The notes: a model not told the origin generated them from the letters alone. A stretch of 64,000 bases of DNA from Tridacna crocea (GCA_943736015.1 OX031061.1:52892192-52956191); one strand, 5' to 3'; counted from the first letter of the stretch, positions 1 through 10,434 are shown. Numbers and translations are program-made.

Positions 1-644
1 CTAAAGTTATGGCCATCAATAAAACCATTTACTGATACCTGTATTTAGGCTTTACATCCCTCCGTTTTGATAATTTAATTTATCCCTTTAGACTGATTAG
101 TCGCATTTAGACGAATTAGTCGCATTTAGACGAATTAGGAAGCTTTTGCAGATCGTGAAAATCAAGATCAGGCTGCAAGAAAACGTACAGTTTGATCTTG
201 GACCTACTACGTCCGATATGGACAGTTTGATAAAGCAAAAAAGACGTTTAAATCGCAACATTTCGGTCTATACTACAAAACTAAAAAAATACTTACGATC
301 TATTTGGCAGTTTATGGGTCTGCCCTTTACTAAATAATCCCTGATTTTAATGACCCCCAACTGAAGAAATGTTTTGAAAACACTGTAGGAAAAGGAGAAA
401 ATGCTGGTTACCAGCATTTTCTCCATTTACTACGGCGTTTTCTACTTTTCATTGTCAAACTATATCGTTTGAGACTTATTTAATTTTCTGTCTGTAAACA
501 TCTTTAATAAGGATTGCTCTAAAGATTTTTTCTCTGGAAGAGAAGAGACCGTTAATAAAAAAAAAAATAAAATCCATTATTAAATTAACAGCAAATTAAA
601 AATGAAATCCATTATCAAATTAACAGCAAAAGTGCTATACCTAT

Positions 645-855
645 TTAACCATTACCAAACAACCCTGGATAGAACCCTTTTGAAAACATTGTGGGAAAAA
701 GAGAAATTGCTGGTAACCAGCATTTTCTCCTTTTCCCACAATGTTTTCTACCCTGCTGCGAACAAATTTCAATTTTTGAGTTACATTCATTGTGTCGACT
801 GCAAGTGCTTTCAGTTTGGACCAATCTACAAATTTTCCATTTGGTATAGGGTTAA
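645..855 (+). mobile_element. TTAA palindromic MITE, subfamily A
   Basis: TTAA at 645-648 and 852-855 flank CCATTACCAAAC and its partner GGTATAGGG. The hairpin arms meet at GGTAACC near 713-719. The left arm carries a private AAAAAGAGAAA variant. Confidence 0.75.
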
Positions 856-965
856 AGGAGCAAGTGCCTCGCCGTGCCTGAAGTGGTTCGGTCGGTAACG
901 TGCAGATGTTTGATATAGACCAGACCACAAAGGTTACCAGTTTGAATCTCGATTTGACCAACACT
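856..965 (+). repeat. tRNA-like SINE head fragment
   Basis: GTGGTTCGGTCGGTAACGTG and GGTTACCAGTTTGAATCTCG are A- and B-box-like. It directly follows the MITE ending at 855. Confidence 0.4.
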
Positions 966-1094
966 ATTTTTCATTCATGACGAAGAGCATTTTTTGTTTA
1001 CAGCAAATACTTCCAATTAGGGAAAAAATAGAATTTTATCGTTTGGCAGAGGGTTAAATCGTTTTAAAGCATTTTTTTTTTTATCCAAATGACC

Positions 1095-1588
1095 CATATT
1101 CAGACAACCCCGAATTATAAGGACCCAGAGAAAGAAAGCTTTGCAAAACTTTGTTATAGAAAAGAGGAAATGCTAGCAACCAGCAATTTCATACTTTACC
1201 CATTTAGTTTTTTTAACCCCTTAACTATTTACCAAACGACAAAATTGTAGACTTGTCCAGATCGAAAGCATTTGCAGACGACAAAATAAAAGTGACTGAA
1301 AATTTTATTTTTTCTTTTTAAGAAGGGTAGAAAATATTGTGGAAAATAAATAAATAGCAAGAAGTTTCGATCCATATCGACATGATTTGAAAGGTTTTTG
1401 AAATGTATAAACCCATGACCACATAATCCCTACTTTTGACGCCCCTGAGAAAGAAGCCTTTAGAAAACATTGTGGGAAAAGGAGAAAATGCTGGTAACCA
1501 GCATTTTCTCCCAGTTTTCCCACAATGTTTTCTACAGTCCTCTTTCCTAGGGTCGTCAAAAGGTAGGGATTGTGTGGTAATGGGTTAA
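1095..1588. mobile_element. Overlapping TTAA MITE remains, subfamily A
   Basis: Three pieces lie together. A decayed hairpin occupies about 1095-1215. The reverse-oriented left half of a copy starts at TTAA 1221. A better-preserved copy occupies about 1408-1588 and ends GTGTGGTAATGGGTTAA. The order suggests insertion of one copy beside another followed by deletion. Confidence 0.6.
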
Positions 1589-1682
1589 AGTGCTGAATTA
1601 AGTCAGAGACATTTTGAAATAGGAAAACTACCTGAAGCTTTGCTGTACCAATATGTTTTTTGCTAGAATATGTAACAAAATA

Positions 1683-1750
1683 GTGGACAGTGTAGAGCCA
1701 AGATCAGACTGCACGTTCTGTACAGTCTGATCTTGAGCTTCACTGTCCAC
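1683..1750. repeat. Q-family hairpin
   Basis: GTGGACAGTGTAGAGCCAAG pairs with CTTGAGCTTCACTGTCCAC. The arms share the private GAGC(C)/GAGCT segment. Further Q hairpins or remnants lie at 18971-19034, 24690-24735, 26508-26570, 38734-38799, 49870-49932, 57827-57890, 62235-62280 and 63071-63136. Confidence 0.7.
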
Positions 1751-1799
1751 AAAAAAATTTAAGTTGGTTCCAGCACTTTAAGGGATAACCAATTTGATA

Positions 1800-2021
1800 T
1801 TATATATCCCGACTTTTAATTCCCCTGTGAAAGAAGCCTTTTTGAAATTATTGTGGGAAAAGGAGAAAATTGTTGATAACCAGCATTTTCTTCTTTTCCC
1901 ACAATGTTTTCTTCCCGTCCTAAAATAAATTTCAATTCTTTAGTCAAATCCATGTTGTCGTCTGCAACTGCTTTCAATTTGGACCAATCTATTTATTTTT
2001 TGTCGTTTGGTAAAGAGTTAA
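1800..2021 (+). mobile_element. TTAA MITE, subfamily A, left end worn
   Basis: The right terminus GTCGTTTGGTAAAGAGTTAA is intact, while the left end has lost the CCCATTACC motif. Hairpin arms around 1850-1915 carry several mismatches, suggesting an older copy. Confidence 0.65.
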
Positions 2022-2504
2022 GTCACATTTTATTCGTCATCTGCAAATTTTATCAGTTTAGACAAGTCTTTGAATAAAAAAACAGTCCTCAAAGAAAGAT
2101 TAAATCATTTTGTCTGTCTAAATGAGGGCCTCTGACAAAAACAATGAAATAACTAACCAAACCGAAACTCGACCATACGTCCATTTTTCCAGAAGACAGG
2201 GTAAAGGGAAATGGAACTCAGGGTTAACAGTTGATAGCTATAAATTTATGGTAACAATAGCAGACCGAGCTTTTATTTTCTCTGTCTGTCCCCAGATCGA
2301 ACAACGTCCGGTCGCTGTTGCACAGAACAGTTCAAATCATTATTGCGTTATTTAAAGGCAAATTATCCAGAGAGTCAGAGAGTGCGAGCTTGCTGGAATA
2401 TAGATTTTGGAATTTTAGTGTTCTGTTTTTATGCCACAGACAGGTATGTTGTTGATTTCATAATACGTAATGACGTCATGATCCGTATTTGTCAACCGTT
2501 CTTA

Positions 2505-3109
2505 AGGTAGTAACATTCTAATGGAAAACAGCTATTTCCACTATAATATCGTCCTAAAAAAGTAGCTATGATTAAAAATGAGTGTTATTGTAGGCCTACT
2601 ACATTGACCGAGCCACTTTTTCCATTTTTTCAGTCTTCAAATTATCATTTATAAATGTAGGGCCACTCTATTCTCATTACAAAGGGAGATAATAATTAAC
2701 TCCCTTTTCTGAAAACTAACAAAAATATTAACAAATATTAACTTCAAGATGGACATCAAAGGAATTTCTGGTCGGTTAGAGATGTGAAAAAATATTACCT
2801 GTACATCAGTTTAACCCATTACCACACAATCCCTACTTTTGACGCCTCTGAGAACAAAAGCCTTTTAAAAACACTGTAGGAAAAGAAGAAAATGCTGGTA
2901 ACCAGCATTTTCTCCTTTTCCCACAGTGTTTTCTATCCTTCCCAGAACAAATTTCAATTTTTCGATCACTTTTAGTTTGTCGTCTGCAAATGCTTTCAAT
3001 TTGAACCAGTCTAAAATCTTGTCGTTTGGTAATGAGTTAAATCCTTATTTATAAACTAATCAGAAATTTCATTGCATGTTGTACTGGAAGCGTTACGATG
3101 GTAATACCT
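2505..3109 (+). mobile_element. TA-1 MITE with a nested TTAA MITE
   Basis: The left end AGGTAGTAAC follows TA at 2503-2504, and the right end GGTAATACCT precedes TA at 3110-3111. The body aligns with the 31870 reference, including the AAAGGGAGATAATAATTA stretch at 2681-2698. A 230-bp TTAA MITE (2811-3040) is inserted near its 3' end. Confidence 0.8.
2811..3040 (+). mobile_element. TTAA MITE, subfamily A, full length (230 bp)
   Basis: TTAA at 2811-2814 and 3037-3040 bounds inverted ends CCCATTACCACACAA and TCGTTTGGTAATGAG. It is nested in the TA-1 copy at 2505-3109. Other TA-1 copies are uninterrupted near the corresponding point, which supports insertion at TTAA. Confidence 0.85.
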
Positions 3110-3337
3110 TAACCCATTACCGCACAATCCCTACTTTTGACGCCCCTGAGAAAGAAGCCTTTAGAAAACATTGTGGGAAAGGGAGAAAATGCTGGTTCCC
3201 AGCATTTTCTCCCTTTCCCACAATGTCTTCTACCCTTCACAAAACAAAATTCAAATTTTCAGTCACTTTTATTTTGTCGTCTGCAAATTCTTTCACTTTG
3301 GACCAGTCTAAAATATTGTCGTTTGGTACCGAGTTAA
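3109..3337 (+). mobile_element. TTAA MITE, subfamily A, full length
   Basis: TTAA at 3109-3112 overlaps the right terminus of the TA-1 element, so it landed exactly on that junction. Both hairpin arms share the variant GGGAAAGGGAGAAAATG, different from the usual AAAAGGAG form, in matched positions. Confidence 0.85.
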
Positions 3338-3379
3338 ATAATATTCTTTTTCATATGCAGACGACAAATACTATAAGCC

Positions 3380-3905
3380 ACGACCTGAAAAAGGGGGCTT
3401 AATGCATACCTTTGATCCGTGATACCAGGCAAGTTCATCACATATTACTGGGTCCATAAAAATTCTTTTGTGTAACAAATAGAAATATGAGGTGGAATGG
3501 TCATTGATCATGGAGAAAAAATACCGAAACCAAAAAGTTTCGGCATAGATCAGTCTGCGAGAAATGTGCAGGCTGACCTGAGTCTACTTCTGATTTTATA
3601 AATCCGAATATGGTCTAAATTATCAGTTATGTAGCCCGTAGTAGTAATAAAAGAAAGGTTAAAAAAAAAAAAAGAAAAAAAGAGCCGAGCTCTGGCAAAA
3701 GGGGGCTTAATGCTTTTCCGTGGTGATTATGTAGAGGCCACTTTTTTGTACCGATTGGCTCAATTATAAGATAGACTCGGCCTTGGACATGCAGAAAATT
3801 GCCCAACAGCGAAAAGTTTCGGCCAAGGTCAGCCTGGGCGGACTGTATAGGCTGACCCCTGACCGATACTTTTCGCAGAGACATTCAGTACCTTTTTACA
3901 GAACA
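3380..3905. repeat. Two R-family hairpin repeats
   Basis: Pieces at 3380-3590 and 3695-3905 share GGGGGCTTAATGC, a phrase like GGTCATTGATCATGG or GGCCTTGGACATGC, GAAAAGTTTCGGC and a TCAGCCTG/CAGGCTGA stem. A T-rich tract with (A)n at 3660-3680 separates them. Confidence 0.6.
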
Positions 3906-4015
3906 TGGCGCAAATGTAGTGGACAGTTAACATCAGTTTTTCAAATATTGTTATAAGTTTGAAGAATCGCAATAAGATTTACTAAGACGTCTTGTTTCCG
4001 CTAACCACTCCTACC

Positions 4016-4205
4016 AAACAGCAGTTCTTATGAGAGCTATTCCTATTCTTTATGTCGGAGATTTTCTATATCTGAAAGTGACACAGCTTCTGATTGCTTA
4101 AATTAAATGATTTAGCCAGACAGAAGTTATAATACTTTCAGATTCAGAAATTTCTTGAAGAGAAGACAGGCTGTTCTCAAGAATACTTGGTAAATACGCC
4201 ACTAG
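4016..4205. repeat. F-family foldback repeat, decayed
   Basis: CACAGCTTCTGATTGCTTAAA pairs with TTTAGCCAGACAGAAGTTATA around 4100. The outer parts CAGTTCTTATGAGAGC and GTTCTCAAGAATACTTGG still correspond. Confidence 0.55.
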
Positions 4206-4363
4206 GTAACCAATTCTGGAATTAGGAATATATTTCTTTTTTATTTATGTATAAATTCTGATTAACATAATAAAGGAAAAAGAGTAAGAGTAATTGATAA
4301 ACTGTTGTGATCACGATAGTTATGTACTTTTTATCAAAACGGACAAATGATGGGATAGTGGAA

Positions 4364-4522
4364 ATGAAAGCATTTGCAGACTACTAATTTAAACGTGGCT
4401 CAAAAATTGAATATTTGTTTGAAAAGGGTTGAAAATATTGCAAGAAAATGCTGGCGTCGAGCATTTATCTGCTTTTCCTTTCTTCAAGGCTGTTTAAACT
4501 CAAGATTGTGTGGTAATGGGCT
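4364..4522 (-). mobile_element. TTAA MITE fragment, decayed
   Basis: AAAGCATTTGCAGACTACTA and a right end TTGTGTGGTAATGGG identify subfamily A in reverse orientation. The hairpin core is broken (GCTGGCGTCGAGC) and the left TTAA end is lost. Confidence 0.5.
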
Positions 4523-4682
4523 AGGTCGTCATGGTTATGAAAGACTCTTAAGTCAGTGCTAGAAAAGTGTCCCACATTACTGCCAAGAATCTCAGACAGT
4601 CTGGCGTCTTACTTGTGTCGCTTGCGATAGGTACCAAGTCCTGAAGGACTGACCAAACCGAGGTCAGGTTTAATGATTTATC

Positions 4683-4905
4683 ACATTACAAATATTTAGA
4701 CTTCTCCAGATTCAAGGCACTTGAAGAAGAAAAACACTAAATGAGGCGTAAGTTGTTGAAGATTTACTAGAAAGGTTAGAAAAAACATTGAGGGAATAAG
4801 GAGAAAATGCTGGTAACTAGCATTTTCTCCTTTTTCCCTCAATGTTTTCAGAATTCTTCTTATCTAGGGCCCGTTAAGACGCGGGACTGTATGATAATGG
4901 GTTAA
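4683..4905 (-). mobile_element. TTAA MITE, subfamily A, old copy
   Basis: A clear hairpin spans about 4786-4851 with arms AGGGAATAAGGAGAAAATG and CATTTTCTCC. The right end GGGTTAA is at 4899-4905. The left end is degraded. Confidence 0.65.
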
Positions 4906-5154
4906 AGGTTTGCTTTTGTAATAAAATTTACGATTTCTAAATCTGGTAATTTATACATCATTATAAGCGTGCCTGGCCCAGCGATTGAAACTTTAAAATC
5001 TTCAAACCATACGTTATGGATAGTCCTAGATTGATTGATAGACCTGTTTTACACCACTTTCAATATCATATCAGTCATATTCTCGTGGCAGCACGTTTAC
5101 TTATGAATATATGTATTATACTTAGTTTCCCCATTGCTAGACCATGTCTCAGAA

Positions 5155-5290
5155 GTCTGTTGCTTAAGGACATCCCCTGGAAAAGATTTGTGCCACGAGA
5201 AAGGATCGAACCTTGAAGCTCCAAGTTTCGAATCAGGACTGCGCCTTATTGGCCGAGCTATGCCGGAACCCAGACAACCTTGGAAATTAT
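5155..5290 (-). repeat. tRNA-like SINE head, reverse
   Basis: The minus strand from about 5265 reads ATAGCTCGGCCAATAAGG and later CAAGGTTCGATCCTTTCTC, spaced like A and B boxes. Copies of the same family were not found elsewhere in the window. Confidence 0.5.
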
Positions 5291-5538
5291 TTCTTTACGG
5301 ATTCAGGTCAATTTTGGACCTGGAAATCTAATGAAGGAATAGGTGCACATGTCACCATGACTTGACTAAAATACATTTTGAAATTTGTTGCTCGTTAAAC
5401 AAACAAAACCATTGCAACGGACCAAAAATATGTTTGTATCATCTATCTAACAGTCTGAGATATAATATTCATAGTCAACATAAGTTATAGGTTAGGTTTT
5501 ATGTTACAGTGATACATAATTTACGCGCCAATAATTGC

Positions 5539-5895
5539 CATTATCTACCGCTAGATGGCATTCTACAAATACTCATCTATCTAATTTGGGCATCCTGGGT
5601 ACGGGACCGGACTACTGTTCTACGCGACAACCATTACTTTGAATTTCAAACTGAAATAAACGTTTACTCAATAAAACGCTACCTGGTGAGATTAATTCAG
5701 CTACGATCAGCAGTTTAGAGAAATCTGGAGCTAAAACAGGCCTGATTTTTCCTCAAACATATTGATAAACCATTTTCACCATTGTTACTTCATAGCGCGT
5801 ATTAAGTACTACAATACCCCCAATACTGGGGGCAATGATTCGTCATATATAAGACAGGTCGAATCTTCGAAGAATATGACATGCTCAGACAACGC
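5539..5895 (+). mobile_element. Mutator-like MITE MU-1, forward copy
   Basis: Flanked by AATAATTGC (5530-5538) and AGTAATTGC (5896-5904), an 8/9 match. It starts CATTATCTACCGCTAGATGG and ends CATGCTCAGACAACGC. Upstream sequence up to 5500 is unrelated to the other copies, which confirms the left boundary. Confidence 0.7.
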
Positions 5896-5959
5896 AGTAA
5901 TTGCACGCATTGTGTTAAATCGTATTTTTTTTTTTTGTCGAAAGCAGGTCATGTGACGA

Positions 5960-6570
5960 AAAATCTGTCATACCATATGAATGCAATGTGATCTACTTTC
6001 TGTTTAAATTCCAAGTTAGCATGAATTATCTAATTTTAGATTTCATGCAAGCGCTTTAGTGCTATTTTTAGAGTTCCATCACTGAATCAGTAATATGCTG
6101 AAAGATTCATTTTATTCATTTCTTTATGCTTAAATGTATCGAAAAGAAAACTCTCGAATCAATCTCGATGAATTTTAATACTCAATTGCGCCCGAACTCT
6201 AAATGTGAATCAAGTATTGAATGGCTGACGTCATCAGTTACATCATTCAATGCGTCAGGGGTCGATTCCTATAAAGCCAGCATCGCTCAGTTAAATTCAA
6301 AGTACTGTGTAAACAGAAAATTTACTTTTGTTCAGTCTTTGTCCTCAAAATTAAACAATTTAAACAGCCACAATCGGTCGCTCCCTCCTTTTGGTTGTTT
6401 TTAATCATTTAATTTCATGACGGACTTGTTTCTTCACTGTTTGGCCCTTCCCTAAATGATCATCAAAATAGCTATTTACAAAGAGAGCAAACTGTTTCCT
6501 TTGATTTGAGGGTGTTCAGCAAAATTATTTCCCTTCTTAGATAACACTCCTTTTCTGTTATTTTTTCCCC
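5960..6570. other. Unassigned AT-rich sequence
   Basis: No repeat family of the window was matched. A 92-codon open frame at 6126-6404 (+) lacks splice or start support. A small inverted pair (ATTGAATG...CATTCAAT, CTGACG...CGTCAG) lies near 6217-6258. Confidence 0.5.
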
Positions 6571-6650
6571 CCTTTGGGGTCCTTTCTTTTATTTGATTAC
6601 AATAAAGACAATTGGGTTCTTGAAATTGGTAAACAAAGTGTCGTCTGCAA

Positions 6651-7030
6651 AATGGCTGTCAAAAGGATAGAAATGTCAATAGACCAGAAAATTGTAGCCA
6701 TGTTTCTATCTCAAGATAGAATTTTTCAAAGGAGAATAGCAGAAATGTTGGGAATAAGTCGGTCTGGAGTTTCAAAGTTTCTAAAGAGATTATCTGCAAG
6801 AGGCACCCTAGAAAATACACATCGAAGTGGAAGGCGTTTGGCAGCTGGGGAAAGAGGTAATCGTTTTTGTGAGGCTGGCTAGGACTAACGGAAGAGGATG
6901 TCTAGCAGAATTAAATACATGTACATTAGTGAATAAGACAGTACCTGGACAACTATTTGAAGAACTGTGAGGCGTCGATTTAGATTTCATGGATGCACAA
7001 GAAGAAAAGCTGGAAAAACCCTCACGATCA
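6651..7030 (+). pseudogene. Tc1-like transposase, N-terminal half (fossil)
   Basis: Translation from ATG 6651 begins MAVKRIEMSIDQKIVAMF and continues through IAEMLGISRSGVSKFLKR, a helix-turn-helix of the paired type that binds the terminal inverted repeats in Tc1/mariner transposases. An AT-hook-like GRR segment follows (THRSGRRLAAGER). Beyond about 6860 the homology continues in another frame (LARTNGRGCLAELNT, VNKTVPGQL), and then shifts again (VRRRFRFHGCTRRK). At least two frameshifts have therefore accumulated. The sequence stops being transposase at about 7030, where a TTAA palindromic MITE begins. The segment holding the first catalytic Asp is absent. This is a dead DNA transposon copy, not a host gene. 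Confidence 0.8.
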
Positions 7031-7033
7031 ACA

Positions 7034-7260
7034 CAACTTTACCACACAGTCCTGACTTTTAATGACCCTTAGAAAGAACCTTTTGAAATCATTGTGGGAA
7101 AAGGAGAAAATGCTGGTAACCAGCATTTTCTCATTTTCCCACAATGTTTTCAACCCTTCCAAAACCAAATTTCAATTTTCCAGTCACAAATTTACTTTGT
7201 CGTTTGCAAATGCTTTCAATTTGGATCAGTCTAGAATATTGTCATTTGGTAAAGAGTTAA
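7034..7260 (+). mobile_element. TTAA MITE in the Tc1 fossil / TA-1 junction
   Basis: It starts at a worn AACTTTACCACACAG and ends GTAAAGAGTTAA. Its right TTAA touches the terminus AGGTAAT of the adjacent TA-1 element, the same arrangement as at 3109. Confidence 0.75.
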
Positions 7261-9333
7261 AGGTAATGTGTATGCACTTCCGGTGAAAATTCTAATTGGT
7301 TGATAAACAAGGATAAATAAGGATTTATGCAGAAATAATATTTTTGCACATTTCTAACGGATCAAAAATTCCATTTATGTCTATCTTGAAATTATTTTTT
7401 TAATACTTTTGTTAGTTTTCATCTCTTTTTGAATTGAGAATATAGAGTAAATTCACCTAACACCGACACCCCCGATATATCGACACCCCCAATGTTTTAG
7501 CCTAATGCATACTTGCTTTAGCCCTACGATAAGAAAATACCTTTGTCTGTTATGAAATTAATACGTTTTGTAACTTTTTGTGCCAAACTGAGCACCTGTT
7601 TTAAAATTTGACTGAATTGATGTTTTCGGGGCTATGTATAAACCCCCGAGTTAAGGATGGTTGAATATATACATGACGATTAAATTTATTTTTCTCACTC
7701 ACGGTAGGAAAATTTGTTAAAGTCATGCATTTTTAAGGTTAACTTTAAGTGAAAATAATGTTTTAACAAAAGACTTTGATCTATGTAAGCATAGAAATGC
7801 AGTCTCAAAAATGAGCAAGGGTGAATGATGGGTTCCCTATTACCGACACGTCCCTTTGGCCGAAAATTTTCTAACATTCACAAGGGGGAATGCATGGTCA
7901 TATATTTGGTTATGTCAGGCATTTTTATAGCACTAAAGATAGAAAGGCATAACAAACACACTCTCAAGTAAAATGAGGAGAATTTTTTTAAATAAAAAAT
8001 TAGTGTAAAAAATATGGTCAGGTATCATCAGAGAAAAGTGAAACATGCAGTGGAGCAAATAACACACTAAAATTCTGCTGTAAGATAGGGGTAATTTAGT
8101 AAAAAGGCATCTGCAAAGGCTCTAGGTGTTTCACACACTGGTAGCAGGTAGGTAGAGTGCTTGAACTTGCTACTCCACCTGGCCCAAAACCTACTCTTAC
8201 CTGCACTGAGGAGGCTACTTTGTCGCACAGAGCAAAGTTAGTGTATAATTATCTATTGGCTATTATTTGCTTTTAAAATATAAAATTATGACTTAATCCT
8301 CCTCATCCATGTTCGGGAAACCTCCATGTAAAACGATCCACCCATTCATTGTTGATTTGTTCTATAAATACATCCCTTAAATGACCATGCACACTCATAC
8401 AAGAGTTAGTCCTGAGCGAGCCAGAATACATGATTTACGTGACTTCTGGTTTGTTTAATGGATTTATGAAGTTTTTTGTAAAAGATGATCCCGGTTTTGA
8501 TTGTCTGCTAAAGAAATCTTGGCAGTATCAACACTGTTCAGTCTGATTTTCTTCTGCCTGCAAAAACTAGTGCTGTTTATGTTAAAAAAAAAGTTCAGAA
8601 AAAAGTCACATGTATACAATGCGGTAACAAACATTTACAACTAACAATGAATGGTGCCGCTCAATGCATCTGGCAATTATTTGTCCCTTTTTCCAAGGTA
8701 AACAGTTAGAGATGTTAGCTTAGGTGGTTTCAAAGAGGCAAGGTATATTATATACATGTATATTACGAAAATCTGATTGAAGAGATGGATTCAGAAACAT
8801 TTTTTCCCTGAAAACATTACTTTATATCAAATGCCAGAAAATCAGCTGTCATTCTTCGCCAGTGTATTCATTTTAAACAATTAATATATGATTAATAAAA
8901 TATCTGATAGTAGAAATAGATGTGGATTGTTCAATAATTGTTTCTGTAGGTCTTTTCCGTAAAACCAATAGAGGTGTCGATAAATGGGAAGGTGGTGTCG
9001 GTAATAGGGCCATTGTAGTGAAAACACCGAGTTTGCCTGCTTCTATAAAAGGCTTAGTGATTGGTTTAAACATGCTTCTATAACAGCCTTGTATTGAAAA
9101 TTAAGCCAATGAAAAGTCGTCTTTCAAAGTGACAAGAAGTAAGGCCAGAATACATTCCTCAGTATCCTTTAATTAGAGGTACATGCTTAAGGTGTCGATA
9201 TACGGTGAATTTACTCTAGTGGTTTTAGATTTATAAATGATAATTCAAAGAAGGAAAAAATAGAAAAAATGAAACGGTGAAAATAGTTCAATAATACTCA
9301 TCTTTAATTATAGCTAATTTTGCAGGACGATAT
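7261..9333 (-). mobile_element. TA-1 MITE, reverse copy, interrupted and truncated
   Basis: The terminus AGGTAATGTG at 7261 and the following sequence are the reverse complement of the intact 31870-32216 element. The copy runs to 7444, is interrupted by the 1,772-bp TA-2 element, and resumes at 9217. It stops around 9333, where Tc1 transposase sequence starts, so its far end is missing. Confidence 0.75.
7445..9216. mobile_element. 1,772-bp TA-flanked non-autonomous DNA transposon (TA-2)
   Basis: The left end GAGTAAATTCACC is mirrored by the right end GGTGAATTTACTC, and each is bordered by TA (7443-7444 and 9217-9218). Subterminal copies of a CCGACAC / GTGTCGG motif recur in both orientations near the ends (for example 7465-7500, 7842-7850, 8965-9003 and 9190-9200). 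The insertion point is proven by a related repeat at 31870-32216, which has the uninterrupted sequence across the same site. No transposase is recognisable inside, so it must have been moved by proteins from elsewhere. The superfamily is uncertain; a TA duplication suits Tc1/mariner/pogo. Confidence 0.75.
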
Positions 9334-9640
9334 TTAACCTCTGGCCAGTCATTACAAAGACTTTTCCAGGTGGTGACTTTATTTTTCAAGAAGATAATGC
9401 TCCTGTACATGGATCTACCTCAAGAATGACATCATTGGCGAAAAACGAAAACAATATCCCAAGTATGACCTTGCCATTACGGAGTCCTGATATTAATGTA
9501 ATTGAAAATGTGTGGCAAACTATCAAAATAAATTTGAAAAGAAAAACAAACCATACAATTAAAATTCCACAACAGCTTAAGGACAAAGTCAAGAAAATTT
9601 GTTAGAATCGTCCCTCCCACTATAAACAGAGTTTATATGC
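9334..9640 (+). pseudogene. Tc1-like transposase, C-terminal half (fossil)
   Basis: The frame around 9375-9605 reads DFIFQEDNAPVHGSTSRM and later LRSPDINVIENVWQTIK. These correspond to the second Asp (in QEDNAPVH) and the Glu (in SPDxNxIENxW) of the DD34E triad of Tc1-like transposases. A stop follows KKIC at about 9603, close to the usual C-terminus. Homologous codons (HYKQSLYASML) continue after it. It is very likely the other end of the copy starting at 6651. The two halves are separated by 2.3 kb of nested repeats and about 100-150 residues are missing. Inverted repeats of this copy could not be matched. Confidence 0.8.
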
Positions 9641-9749
9641 TTCCATGCTAAAAAAGAGTTTGACAAGTGATAGTAAGCAAGGGTCATATCACCAAATACT
9701 AGCAAAAAAACAAGTAAGTTTTCCCCAGTCAAGTTAGCAGTTCAGTATT

Positions 9750-9961
9750 AACTCTTTACCACATGAGAAAATTTTAGACTGGTCCAAATTGAAAGCATTT
9801 GCAGACGACAAAATAAAGGTGACTGAAAAATTGAAATTTGTTCTGGGAAGGGTAGAAAACACTGTGGAAAAAGGAGAAAATGCTGATTACCAGCATTTTC
9901 TCCTTTTCCCCCAGTGTTTTCAAAAGGCGTCAAAAGTAGGGATTGTGTGGTAATGGGTTAA
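9750..9961 (-). mobile_element. TTAA MITE, subfamily A
   Basis: TTAA at 9750-9753 and 9958-9961 encloses a reverse copy with hairpin arms meeting at GCTGATTACCAGC. It lies between the Tc1 C-terminal half and the degenerate TA-1 copy at 10053. Confidence 0.8.
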
Positions 9962-10052
9962 AAATTCCTGTTGAAACAAAGTTGGCCGTCTTGATTTTCC
10001 AAGTGATGACTTGTTTATGGCCAATCACTGTATATTTGTTTATCGCAGAGTG

Positions 10053-10434
10053 AGGTAAGATAGTGGACTCATAATGGAAAACAGCTAGATTTCTTTTTAC
10101 GCTATAATTATAATATTATCCTACAAAATTTGCTATCATTAAAAATAAGCATTACTGTACTACTTTCAGCTGCTTTTTCTGTTTTGTCCTTCTTCGAATT
10201 ATTATTTATAAATCTAAAACCGCTATAATCTCATCACAAAGGGAGATAATAATTACCTCCCTTTTCTGGAAAACTACCAAAAGTATCAACAAATAATTTC
10301 AAAATAGACATCAAAGGAATTTCTGGTCGGTTAAATATGTGCAAGATTATTATATCTGTATAAATCAGTTTTTTTCAACTATCAAGAAATTTTATGCTAT
10401 GCTGCACTAAAAGCATTATGGGGCTTTAACAGAT
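10053..10434 (+). mobile_element. TA-1 MITE, degenerate copy
   Basis: It begins AGGTAAGATAGTGGA and carries the family core AAAGGGAGATAATAATTA at 10238-10255 in the same order as the reference. The right end (AAGCATTATGGGGC) has decayed and no clear TA duplication remains. It lies immediately downstream of the presumed end of the Tc1 fossil. Confidence 0.65.

Noticed and set aside
641-964. Recurring peptides such as ENIVGKGENAGNQHFLLFPQCF across many open frames
   Set aside because: They are the hairpin of the TTAA MITE read in one frame on either strand; the same peptide appears at many loci with no shared gene structure.
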